Below are positions 55,961 through 64,000 of a stretch of 64,000 bases of DNA, in pieces. Source of the DNA: Lachnospira eligens. Lineage in GTDB: Bacteria; Bacillota; Clostridia; Lachnospirales; Lachnospiraceae. Location of the stretch: assembly GCF_009680455.1 (NCBI RefSeq), contig NZ_WKRD01000006.1:1-64000 (forward strand). Direction: 5' to 3'. Position 1 is the stretch's first letter. Every line of letters begins with the position of its first letter. A model generated the notes under the pieces. That model searched no databases. It saw only the letters and a list, made by a program, of their open reading frames with translations, and was not told the origin of the DNA. Both the position numbers and the translations under genes were made by a program.

Positions 55961-55974
55961 GAGGATGGGATACG

Positions 55975-56946
55975 GTGAATAATAAGAAAAAACGTATATT
56001 TGACATTATCCAGATTGGATATGTGGGTGATGTTGCAAGCCGTACATTTGATATTGCGATAACTGCTGCAATTATAATCAACCTGTTCATTGCGATATTT
56101 GATACATTTGAACAGTCAATTCCGTACCAGCCTGTGTTAGATGTTATAGAGTGGATTACAGTTATCGGCTTTACAATTGAATACATACTGCGTGTATGGA
56201 CGGCAGAATATCTGTATCCTAATAAATGTACAGGTATTGCGAGAATAAAATACATCTTCTCAGGAAGCGGTATTGTTGACCTTTTATCGTTCCTGCCCAA
56301 TTATCTGCCTGTATTTTTTCCGGCAGGAGCAGTTGCTTTCCGTATGTTCAGGGTTATAAGAATCCTAAGGATATTCCGTGTCAATTCATATTATGATGCG
56401 TTAAATGTTATAACAGAGGTAATAAGGCGAAAAAGGGACCAGATATTATCCTCTGTATTCATCATTGTGATGCTTATCATAGCATCATCACTGTGCATGT
56501 ACAGTTTAGAGCATGAGGCACAGCCGGAAGTGTTTAAGAATGCATTTTCAGGAATATGGTGGTCGGTATCAACACTTCTTACAGTAGGTTACGGCGATAT
56601 CTATCCTGTGACAGTGCTTGGAAAAATGTTCAGTATTATCATTACATTTCTTGGCGTCGGAATGGTCGCTATTCCAACAGGTATCTTATCTGCAGGTTTC
56701 GTTGAGCAGTACAGCCTTATTAAGAAGTCTACAGATTACCTTATGGAGAAGGAACTTAAGTTTATTAAGCTTATTATAACTAAGGACCACAACTGGAATG
56801 AAAAGAAGGTATGCGAGCTTAGTCTTCCAAGAGGACTTATTCTTGCAGCAGTATTAAGAAATGGTGAGACATTGATTAAATCAGGTGATATAGTATTCGT
56901 GTTCTCAAAGCGTTATATGGCAGATGCACAGACAATAAGTGTATAG
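55975..56946 (+). CDS. Voltage-gated potassium channel, Kch/KvAP type
   Basis: The product has 323 residues with six membrane segments. The S4 voltage sensor shows FRMFRVIRILRIFRV with Arg every third position. The selectivity filter is TVGYGDIYPVT in TLLTVGYGDIYPVTVLG. A cytoplasmic TrkA-C-like tail follows (LPRGLILAAVLRNGETLIKS), suggesting gating by a ligand. The start is GTG 55975 after AGGAGG. It is unlikely to belong functionally to the exporter genes before it. Confidence 0.9.
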   Translation: MNNKKKRIFDIIQIGYVGDVASRTFDIAITAAIIINLFIAIFDTFEQSIPYQPVLDVIEWITVIGFTIEYILRVWTAEYLYPNKCTGIARIKYIFSGSGIVDLLSFLPNYLPVFFPAGAVAFRMFRVIRILRIFRVNSYYDALNVITEVIRRKRDQILSSVFIIVMLIIASSLCMYSLEHEAQPEVFKNAFSGIWWSVSTLLTVGYGDIYPVTVLGKMFSIIITFLGVGMVAIPTGILSAGFVEQYSLIKKSTDYLMEKELKFIKLIITKDHNWNEKKVCELSLPRGLILAAVLRNGETLIKSGDIVFVFSKRYMADAQTISV

Positions 56947-56953
56947 ATGGTGA

Positions 56954-57646
56954 ATGATTATGATGATATTTGTGACAACGACAGATGCATTAACTGATGA
57001 AAAGTTATATGAAAAGGCCTATTCGCTTATTCCGGAATACAGGAAAACTAAGGCTGATAAGATGAAAATGTATGAAAATAAGCTGCAAACCGTGACGGCA
57101 GGCCTACTTCTTAATTATGCGGTAGGAAAATGGTCTATAAAAACAGGAGAAAGAGATTATAAAACAGATGAAAATCTATATGAGAAGGTGGATATTATTT
57201 CTGTGATTGAAGCGAATAATCAGTACTTTGATTATGAAATAGCATATAATTCGCAAGGAAAACCTTATTTTTTGTCAAATCGTGAAATTTTTTTCAATAT
57301 CTCACATTCGTCTAATTATGTAGCATGCGTGATAGGCGACAGACCGGTAGGAATTGATATTGAAAAAGCCCGCAAAGGTAGACAGAATCTGGCAAAACGC
57401 TTCTTTGACATATCTGAAGCAGAATGGATTAAAGAGTGCGATAGTGATCAAAGATTCTTCAGAATATGGACATTAAAAGAGGCTTATGGCAAGGCTACAG
57501 GTCAAGGTGTGCTTGACATTTTGGACAAAATAGTTTATAGATTAGAGAAAGGGAAAATGAAAGCATATATGTGCGGACTTCCCCAGAATTTCACTATTGT
57601 AGAAAAGGAAGTTGATGGATTCAGTTTATCGGTAATACAATTGTGA
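56954..57646 (+). CDS. 4'-phosphopantetheinyl transferase, Sfp type
   Basis: The product has 230 residues. The metal/CoA-binding motif GIDIEKAR, and FRIWTLKEAYGKATGQGV, match the Sfp/Gsp superfamily, whose members transfer phosphopantetheine to carrier proteins. The central FFNISHSSNYVACVI is typical too. There is no carrier protein gene next to it. In this window the only ACP is acpP, so it may serve fatty acid synthesis or a synthase elsewhere. ATG 56954 is used; ATG 56960 or 56963 are possible alternatives because the ribosome binding site is weak. Confidence 0.88.
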   Translation: MIMMIFVTTTDALTDEKLYEKAYSLIPEYRKTKADKMKMYENKLQTVTAGLLLNYAVGKWSIKTGERDYKTDENLYEKVDIISVIEANNQYFDYEIAYNSQGKPYFLSNREIFFNISHSSNYVACVIGDRPVGIDIEKARKGRQNLAKRFFDISEAEWIKECDSDQRFFRIWTLKEAYGKATGQGVLDILDKIVYRLEKGKMKAYMCGLPQNFTIVEKEVDGFSLSVIQL

Positions 57647-57743
57647 AATCCATATCCGACTATTCATTATACAGTTGAAAAATATTAATAATGGCAGTAT
57701 AATATAGAATATGTATATCTATGGAAGAGCCTAAGGAGGGTTT

Positions 57744-58133
57744 ATGAGCAGAAATCATTTTAATGAATTAAGTCCATGTGAAGCATTAATTATGAAGCTT
57801 ATATGGGAAGCACCACAGGATATTCCTGTACAGGAACTTATTGATCAGTTAAGAGACGATTATGGTAAGGATTACGCAAGAACAACAGTTGTTACTTTCG
57901 TAGGTAAGTTGAAGGACAAGAGATTTGTTGATACATACCGTAAAGGAAAGGCAGCTTTCATTCATCCACTTCGTTCAGAAGAAGAATATAGAAGACAGCT
58001 TTTAAAGGAAGAAGCTGATTTCTGGTTCAACGGAAAGGCTGTTGATATGGTTGCTTCTATTTGTGAATCACAGAAGTTAGAAGACGATGAAGTTAAGAGA
58101 ATTAAGAAGATTCTTAATGGTCTTAATAAATAA
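57744..58133 (+). CDS. BlaI/MecI/CopY-family repressor
   Basis: The product has 129 residues. The winged helix occupies residues 8-75 (CEALIMKLIWEAPQDIPVQE then ARTTVVTFVGKLKDKRFVD), with the dimerisation helices following. Family members repress beta-lactamase or metal resistance genes and often work with a BlaR-type sensor. None is adjacent. A GGAGGG site precedes the start. The gene ends at a bidirectional terminator shared with pyrG. Confidence 0.85.
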   Translation: MSRNHFNELSPCEALIMKLIWEAPQDIPVQELIDQLRDDYGKDYARTTVVTFVGKLKDKRFVDTYRKGKAAFIHPLRSEEEYRRQLLKEEADFWFNGKAVDMVASICESQKLEDDEVKRIKKILNGLNK

Positions 58134-58155
58134 TAATTTTATAAGCAAAAGCAAT

Positions 58156-58206
58156 AAAAAACATCACCTGATACGAAAGTCGGATTCGTCAGGTGATGTT
58201 TTTTGT
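58156..58206. terminator. Bidirectional terminator between blaI-like gene and pyrG
   Basis: AAAAACATCACCTGA pairs with TCAGGTGATGTTTTT, with an internal ACGAA/TTCGT stem, and a T-run follows on each strand. Confidence 0.92.
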
Positions 58207-58224
58207 TATGCATATATAATATAA

Positions 58225-59838
58225 TTAATGGTTTTTATTCTGATATTCAAGTGCTGCTGTTATGAAGCCTCTGAATAATGGATGTGGACGATTAGGTCTT
58301 GACTTTAACTCTGGATGAGCCTGTGTGGCAATAAACCATGGGTGATTCTTTAATTCTATCATCTCAACAATTCTTCCGTCAGGAGATATTCCTGAAAGCA
58401 TCATACCATTCTCAGTAAGAACTTTTCTGTAATCATTATTAACTTCATATCTGTGTCTGTGACGTTCATGTATAAGCTCTTCGCCATAGAGTTCATAAGC
58501 CTTGCTTGTTTTATCAAGTACACAAGGATAAGAACCAAGTCTTAATGTACCGCCGATATCATCAATGCCTTCCTGGTCTGGCATAAGATGTATAACAGGG
58601 TGAGTTGTGTAAGGATTAAGTTCAACACTGTGTGCGTCGTCATATCCTATAACATTTCTTGCAAATTCAACAATTGAAAGCTGCATTCCCAGACACAATC
58701 CTAAGAATGGAATATTATGTTCTCTGGCATAACGGATAGCTTCAATCTTTCCTTCTGTACCTCTGTCACCGAATCCACCTGGAACTAATATGCCAGATAC
58801 GTCAGAGAGAAGCTCATCAGCAGTTTCAGGAGTTACAGTTTCTGAATCAATCCATTTGATAGTTACATCACATGAATTATATACACCACCATGCTTTAAT
58901 GCTTCTACAACACTGATATAAGCATCATGAAGCTGGATATATTTACCGACTAATGCAACAGTTACCTTCTTAGTAGGATTCTTCCAGGCCTTGCACATCG
59001 CTCTCCATTCATCAAGGTCTGGTTCTGGACAGTCAAGGTGTAAACATTCACATGCTACCTGTGCAAGATGTTCTTCTTCCATCGCAAGAGGTGCATCATA
59101 AAGAATCTCAACATCTAAGTTCTGAAGTACATGAGACTTAGGTACATTACAGAAAAGTGCTATCTTATCCTTGATACCAGCCTCAAGTGGATGTTCGGTA
59201 CGGCACACAAGAATATCCGGACGGATTCCCATTCCCTGAAGTTCCTTAACACTTGCCTGAGTTGGCTTAGTCTTCATCTCACCAGATGCTTTAAGATAAG
59301 GAATAAGTGTTACGTGAATAAGAATTGCGTTCTCATGTCCGACTTCATGCTGGAACTGTCTGATTGCCTCAAGGAAAGGCTGACTCTCGATATCTCCAAC
59401 AGTACCACCAACTTCTATAATTGCAATCTTAGTTTCATCAGTTGAATAATCTCTGAAAAAACGGCTCTTTATTTCATTAGTAATATGAGGGATTACCTGG
59501 ACTGTGCCTCCACCGAAATCTCCACGGCGTTCCTTCTGTAATACAGACCAGTATACTTTACCGGTAGTTACATTAGAATTCTTATTAAGGCTCTCATCAA
59601 TAAATCTTTCATAGTGACCAAGGTCAAGGTCTGTCTCAGCACCATCGTCAGTTACGAAAACTTCTCCGTGCTGGATAGGGTTCATAGTACCTGGATCAAT
59701 ATTAATATAAGGGTCAAACTTCTGCATGGTTACAGAAAAACCACGGGCTTTAAGCAGTCTGCCTAAAGATGCGGCAGTGATACCTTTTCCTAAACCGGAA
59801 ACAACACCACCTGTTACAAATACATATTTAACAGCCAT
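58225..59838 (-). CDS. pyrG: CTP synthase
   Basis: The product has 537 residues. The synthase domain includes [20 protein letters not shown] and the UTP-binding [15 protein letters not shown]. The C-terminal glutaminase shows [12 protein letters not shown] and [18 protein letters not shown], with the active Cys in LCLGMQL, then the final His/Glu near [10 protein letters not shown]. It makes CTP from UTP, using glutamine and ATP. ATG 59838 is chosen because GGAGG lies upstream on the minus strand; the longer start at 59910 is unsupported. The gene is divergent from ftsH. Confidence 0.97.
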   Translation of the reverse strand: MAVKYVFVTGGVVSGLGKGITAASLGRLLKARGFSVTMQKFDPYINIDPGTMNPIQHGEVFVTDDGAETDLDLGHYERFIDESLNKNSNVTTGKVYWSVLQKERRGDFGGGTVQVIPHITNEIKSRFFRDYSTDETKIAIIEVGGTVGDIESQPFLEAIRQFQHEVGHENAILIHVTLIPYLKASGEMKTKPTQASVKELQGMGIRPDILVCRTEHPLEAGIKDKIALFCNVPKSHVLQNLDVEILYDAPLAMEEEHLAQVACECLHLDCPEPDLDEWRAMCKAWKNPTKKVTVALVGKYIQLHDAYISVVEALKHGGVYNSCDVTIKWIDSETVTPETADELLSDVSGILVPGGFGDRGTEGKIEAIRYAREHNIPFLGLCLGMQLSIVEFARNVIGYDDAHSVELNPYTTHPVIHLMPDQEGIDDIGGTLRLGSYPCVLDKTSKAYELYGEELIHERHRHRYEVNNDYRKVLTENGMMLSGISPDGRIVEMIELKNHPWFIATQAHPELKSRPNRPHPLFRGFITAALEYQNKNH

Positions 59839-60064
59839 CTTTTCCTCCAATCTGAATGTGTAATCAAAAAAATATGCAATATTATACAGCCCTGTATTAC
59901 AAATTTCCATAGTTTAAAGAAAAAAACTAAGAATATAAAGTAAATATAAACATCTTATTAAACACTTAGATTTTGGTTGATTTATATTTTTTCCTTCTTT
60001 ATAATGAAAACAGACTTATTTGGAAATGCTTAAGATAAGTACAGTATCATATCAGGAGAAGAGT

Positions 60065-62176
60065 ATGGATAATTATAACAACAACGGTTATGACAATGGT
60101 TATAATAATAACGATAACCGCAACAATAATCATAATAACAACAATAATAACAAGAAGCCAAAGAATGTTAACCTTATAATATTCATTATTATAGCGGCAG
60201 TTGTAACATTTATCGGACTTACGCTTCTTAGCAATATGTTTAGGAATGCAACTTACAAGGAGATAAGCTACGACCAGTTCATGCAGATGATTGATGAAGA
60301 TAAGGTAAAGAAAGTAGCATTAGAGCAGGACAGAATTCTTATTACACCTGTTGAAGAGGAGAAACAGTCTGGCATAGCAGGAGTTTCATACACATATTAT
60401 ACAGGGTATGTTAATGATGATACTCTTGTACCACTTCTTAAGAGAAAGGGTATTGAGTTTGAAGGATATATTCCGGATTCGAGTTCTTCAATTGTAGAAT
60501 TTCTGCTTGCATATGTACTGCCATTTTTATTCATATATATAATCTTTGCATTTGTATATAGAAGAATTGCTAAGAATGGTGGAATGATGGGCGGAATGGG
60601 CGTTGGAAAGAGCAACGCCAAAGTATATGTCCAGAAAAAGACAGGTGTTACATTCAAGGATGTTGCAGGTCAGGATGAAGCTAAGGAATCACTTACAGAG
60701 ATTGTTGATTTCTTACATTACCCTGAGAAATATGCCAAGATTGGTGCAAAGCTTCCTAAGGGTGCACTTTTAGTAGGACCTCCGGGAACAGGTAAGACGC
60801 TTCTTGCTAAGGCTGTAGCCGGTGAGGCAGATGTACCGTTCTTCTCACTTGCAGGTTCTGATTTTGTAGAGATGTTCGTTGGTGTTGGTGCATCACGAGT
60901 AAGAGATTTGTTCAAGGAAGCAACTAAGCAGGCTCCATGTATTATATTTATTGATGAGATTGATGCTATTGGTAAGAGCAGAGATTCCAAGTATGGCGGT
61001 GGCAATGACGAGCGTGAGCAGACATTGAACCAGTTACTTGCAGAGATGGATGGTTTTGATTCATCTAAGGGAATATTCATTCTGGCAGCAACTAACAGAC
61101 CGGAAGTACTTGATAAGGCTTTACTTAGACCAGGTCGTCTCGACAGAAGAATTACCGTTGACAGACCTGATAAGAAGGGAAGAATTGAGACTCTTAAGGT
61201 ACATTCTAAGGATGTGCTTATGGACGATACAGTTGATTTTGATGAGATTGCAATGGCAACAAGCGGTCTTGTTGGTTCAGACCTTGCCAATATCATTAAT
61301 GAAGCTGCTATTGCGGCAGTTAAGAATGGAAGAAATGTTGTTACCCAGAAGGACCTTCTTGGTGCTTTTGATACAGTTGTAGCAGGTAAGGAGAAGAAGG
61401 AAAGAGTTCTTAGCAAGAAGGAAAAGCAGGTTGTTGCTTACCATGAGATTGGACATGCCCTTATAAGAGCTATCAAGAATAATTCTGATCCGGTCCAGAA
61501 GATTACTATTATACCTCATACTAATGGTTCACTTGGTTATGTGCTTAACTTCCCAGAGGAAGAGAAGCATCTTGAGACTAAGGATGAACTTATGACAGAC
61601 CTTATATCACTTGTTGGTGGACGTGCTGCAGAAGAAGTTGTATTTGGTTCAGTTACTAATGGTGCTTATGATGATATCAAGAAAGCAACTAACCTTGCCA
61701 AGACAATGATTACAAGATATGGTATGTCAGACAGATTCGGACTTGTTGCATTATCAACAGTTGAAGATGAATATCTTAGCGGAAGAGCATCTATGAACTG
61801 TGCACAGGCAACTGAGGCAGAGGTTGATGACGAGGTAAAGAAGCTTATTGCGTCATGTTATGAAGAGGCTAAGCAGATTATAAGAGAGAACAGAGAAGTA
61901 ATGGATCAGCTTGCAAGATATCTGTATGACCATGAGACTATCACAGGCAAGGAATTCATGAAGATATTCAGAGAGGCAAAGGGAATACCTGAACCGGTTG
62001 ATACTTCATTATTCTCAACATCAGAGAAAGTGGCAGAAAGCGTAACATTTAATGAAGATGGAAGCTATTCATCGACAGTTAGTGGTGAGCCGGAAAGCGA
62101 TATATGGAAGAACATTGGTAGTCATTCAGACGATAATGAATCTGATGATACAGCTAAAGAAAAAGAAGATGATTAA
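60065..62176 (+). CDS. ftsH: ATP-dependent zinc metalloprotease FtsH
   Basis: The product has 703 residues from ATG 60065 with AGGAG before it. Residues 1-35 are an unusual Asn/Gly/Tyr-rich stretch, and two membrane segments follow (about 38-58 and 155-176). The AAA domain has Walker A GPPGTGKTLLAKAVAGEA, Walker B FIDEIDAIGK and the second region of homology. The zinc site is HEIGHALIRAIK. The C-terminus is acidic (DDNESDDTAKEKEDD). FtsH degrades damaged and regulatory membrane proteins. It is likely monocistronic, with a terminator directly downstream. Confidence 0.96.
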   Translation: MDNYNNNGYDNGYNNNDNRNNNHNNNNNNKKPKNVNLIIFIIIAAVVTFIGLTLLSNMFRNATYKEISYDQFMQMIDEDKVKKVALEQDRILITPVEEEKQSGIAGVSYTYYTGYVNDDTLVPLLKRKGIEFEGYIPDSSSSIVEFLLAYVLPFLFIYIIFAFVYRRIAKNGGMMGGMGVGKSNAKVYVQKKTGVTFKDVAGQDEAKESLTEIVDFLHYPEKYAKIGAKLPKGALLVGPPGTGKTLLAKAVAGEADVPFFSLAGSDFVEMFVGVGASRVRDLFKEATKQAPCIIFIDEIDAIGKSRDSKYGGGNDEREQTLNQLLAEMDGFDSSKGIFILAATNRPEVLDKALLRPGRLDRRITVDRPDKKGRIETLKVHSKDVLMDDTVDFDEIAMATSGLVGSDLANIINEAAIAAVKNGRNVVTQKDLLGAFDTVVAGKEKKERVLSKKEKQVVAYHEIGHALIRAIKNNSDPVQKITIIPHTNGSLGYVLNFPEEEKHLETKDELMTDLISLVGGRAAEEVVFGSVTNGAYDDIKKATNLAKTMITRYGMSDRFGLVALSTVEDEYLSGRASMNCAQATEAEVDDEVKKLIASCYEEAKQIIRENREVMDQLARYLYDHETITGKEFMKIFREAKGIPEPVDTSLFSTSEKVAESVTFNEDGSYSSTVSGEPESDIWKNIGSHSDDNESDDTAKEKEDD

Positions 62177-62181
62177 TAATA

Positions 62182-62214
62182 AAGGGGCATATCACATTGT
62201 GATATGCCCCTTAT
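62182..62214. terminator. Terminator between ftsH and the PilZ gene
   Basis: AAGGGGCATATCAC pairs with GTGATATGCCCCTT around ATT. It serves both converging genes. Confidence 0.9.
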
Positions 62215-62215
62215 A

Positions 62216-62989
62216 TCAACGCTTATTCTTTTCAGATATGTGTGAATGATATCCTGACGAAGTGCTTTCAATAGATTGTGAAGCAACGTCAGCAGCATCT
62301 TTAAGAGCGGTCTGTTCAGACTGTTCTTTAGCAGAACTGATTCTGAATTCAATTTTTTTAAGAAAAACATATGTAAGATATTCACGGGACGGAGTTGGGA
62401 TAATACATCCATAAATGTAGCGTTCTCCATACAACTGGCTGCGTATGATAAAACATTTAAAATGAAAGTTAAACTGCTTTCCGTTTGCCTGATCTGAAAA
62501 TGTTATATACGTATTATTATAGTTATATAATAGTTCGTTGCTGGTCGAAAATGAAAGTCCTTTATCACTGACATCAATTAACGTTACCGGAATATCAGCT
62601 TCTGTGGTATCTGATGAGATATGTCCCAAAGCCATGGTTGAAATGCGCTGATTAAATCTTCTGTCGCATTCAGAGGCAATGCTGGCAAAAACATTGGTCG
62701 AGATTTTGTAGTAAGCAGATGCGAAACCGGTTGATTTATAAGTGATAGTTTCTATGTTAATATTCTTCCAGACTACACGGTTCTTTGTTGCTGGGTCTAT
62801 GGTATAAAGATTAAATAAAATATCCTTATAAGAAGAAAAATCTATTACAGCACCTTTTGATGTAAAAGGCGCTAAGAGAATGTAGCCATTCTTGGATGCA
62901 ACAACAGAGGAAGGCATCTCGTAGCTGACATTATCTATGGATATTTCAATTGAAATTGGCCCGCCTACGGGAATATCAGATATTAACAT
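62216..62989 (-). CDS. PilZ-domain c-di-GMP receptor, YcgR-like
   Basis: The product has 257 residues. An N-terminal YcgR-N-like domain spans about 1-105. The PilZ domain (about 108-220) starts with ECDRRFNQRIS, matching RxxxR, and continues with LIDVSDKGLSFST, matching the D/NxSxxG motif, so c-di-GMP binding is expected. The last 35 residues are Ser/Gln/Glu-rich and probably disordered. It is likely involved in motility or surface behaviour, matching the diguanylate cyclase, PilT and FliB genes in this window. It is converging on ftsH and divergent from dnaE. Confidence 0.85.
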   Translation of the reverse strand: MLISDIPVGGPISIEISIDNVSYEMPSSVVASKNGYILLAPFTSKGAVIDFSSYKDILFNLYTIDPATKNRVVWKNINIETITYKSTGFASAYYKISTNVFASIASECDRRFNQRISTMALGHISSDTTEADIPVTLIDVSDKGLSFSTSNELLYNYNNTYITFSDQANGKQFNFHFKCFIIRSQLYGERYIYGCIIPTPSREYLTYVFLKKIEFRISSAKEQSEQTALKDAADVASQSIESTSSGYHSHISEKNKR

Positions 62990-63090
62990 AATACAACTCC
63001 CTTACATTAATAATTAAATATAGAATATCATAAAATTGCTGATTAATAAACGAAAATATGTTATATTTTTTTACATAGGGAGGAGATGCT

Positions 63091-64000
63091 ATGAGTTTTA
63101 CACATTTGCATGTGCATACTGAATATTCATTGCTGGATGGCTCCAGTAAGATAAAAGAGATTACTAAACGGGCAAAGGAACTTGGCATGGACAGCCTTGC
63201 AATAACAGACCATGGTGTGATGTATGGTGTTATTGAATTTTACGAGGCGGCTAAGAAGGCAGGAATCAAGCCTGTTCTTGGCTGTGAGGTGTATGTAGCG
63301 CCGGGGTCAAGGTTTGATAAAGGCGCAGGACAGAGTGAGGATAAATATAATCACCTTGTATTGCTGGCAGAGAATAACACCGGATATCAGAATCTTATGA
63401 AGATAGTCTCAAAGGGGTTTACAGAAGGCTTTTACTATAAGCCGAGAGTAGACAAGGAAGTCTTAAGAGAATATCACGAGGGAATTATTGCTACGAGTGC
63501 GTGTCTTGCAGGTGAGGTGCAGAGATATCTGTCAAGAGGCATGTATGAGACTGCAAGAGATGCTGCCCTTGAACTTCAGGATATATTCGGAAAGGGAAAT
63601 TTCTTTCTTGAATTACAGGATCACGGAATAGCAGAACAGCATTATGTCAATCCACAGCTTATGCGTATGCATAATGAGACCGGAATTGAACTGGTATGTA
63701 CGAATGATGTTCATTATACCTATGCAGATGATGTAGATGCACATGATATATTATTATGTATACAGACAGGTAAGAAGCTTTCTGATGAAAACAGGATGCG
63801 ATATGAGGGTGGACAGTTCTATTTAAAGTCAGAGGAAGAGATGGCGGAATTGTTCAAATACGTACCGGAAGCAGTTGAGAACACTCATAAGATAGCAGAA
63901 AGATGTAATGTTGAGATAGAATTCGGAGTTACAAAGCTGCCAGCATTTGATGTGCCTGAAGAATATGGAAAGAATTCATGGGTGTATCTTAATGCTTTAT
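63091..64000 (+). CDS. dnaE: DNA polymerase III alpha subunit (5' part, runs off the window)
   Basis: The frame is open from ATG 63091 to the window end, 303 codons. The N-terminal PHP domain has MSFTHLHVHTEYSLLDG, AITDHGVMYG, and LGCEVYV. The polymerase palm begins afterwards, beyond the window edge. GGGAGGAGA lies just before the start. DnaE is the replicative or lesion-tolerant polymerase alpha subunit. The length cannot be judged because it is incomplete here. Confidence 0.95.
   Translation, partial: MSFTHLHVHTEYSLLDGSSKIKEITKRAKELGMDSLAITDHGVMYGVIEFYEAAKKAGIKPVLGCEVYVAPGSRFDKGAGQSEDKYNHLVLLAENNTGYQNLMKIVSKGFTEGFYYKPRVDKEVLREYHEGIIATSACLAGEVQRYLSRGMYETARDAALELQDIFGKGNFFLELQDHGIAEQHYVNPQLMRMHNETGIELVCTNDVHYTYADDVDAHDILLCIQTGKKLSDENRMRYEGGQFYLKSEEEMAELFKYVPEAVENTHKIAERCNVEIEFGVTKLPAFDVPEEYGKNSWVYLNAL

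Overview
The window looks like the chromosome of a low-GC, Gram-positive anaerobe of the Lachnospiraceae. A Lachnospira-like pectin degrader is my best guess. The basis is an AT-rich genome with strong GGAGG ribosome binding sites, a FabK/FabT-type fatty acid synthesis operon, YesM/YesN and LytS-style signalling, a PL9-type pectate lyase with a Ser/Gly linker, FliB, and many small Lachnospiraceae-type hypotheticals. The genus is inference; no 16S gene is present.

Layout. 1-5.0 kb: tail of a probable recombinase, a 5'-truncated XRE/AbrB regulator, a DUF6487-like small protein, an M15 peptidase, a secreted pectate lyase and a MATE exporter. 5.1-9.7 kb: tRNA-Gly(TCC) followed by an odd duplicated tRNA 3' end, an SGNH hydrolase, a second MATE exporter, a TetR regulator with a good self-operator, and a DegV/FakB-like fatty-acid-binding protein. 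9.7-19.4 kb: one compact type II fatty acid synthesis operon, acpP-accB-accC-accD-accA-fabH-fabK-(fabK-like)-fabG-fabF-fabZ-fabT. It has a clear sigma-A promoter and a FabT-type palindrome in front and a perfect 17-bp terminator behind. 19.4-23.5 kb: an AEC transporter, DUF2752 and DUF4234 proteins, a STAND/ORC-like ATPase, and an AraC regulator on the minus strand.

23.6-34.6 kb is a glucan-use locus: glycogen/maltodextrin phosphorylase, a YesN/YesM two-component system, a lipoprotein binding protein, MalF/MalG-type permeases and a second binding lipoprotein. 34.7-42.2 kb: an NSS symporter, nth, pilT, a diguanylate cyclase, recQ and truA. 42.2-45.7 kb: two giant hairpins bracketing a tiny ORF, a GlnQ/GlnP-type amino acid importer whose binding domain has its lobes in swapped order, a third giant hairpin, and a 62-bp tandem repeat. 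45.7-48.1 kb: three unrecognised genes, including a protein with 21 cysteines. 48.2-57.7 kb: fliB, a heterodimeric ABC exporter, an ABC-2 exporter set, a voltage-gated K+ channel and an Sfp-type phosphopantetheinyl transferase. 57.7-64.0 kb: a BlaI-type repressor, pyrG, ftsH, a PilZ protein and the start of dnaE, which runs off the window.

Most of the window is ordinary core and transport metabolism. The most unusual material is the set of very long imperfect hairpins at 42.2-42.9 kb and 45.2-45.4 kb. The first two share a sequence-conserved tip and a conserved mid-stem block, while the helices between them differ in sequence but stay paired. That is the pattern expected of a structured RNA or a DNA-hairpin element family.
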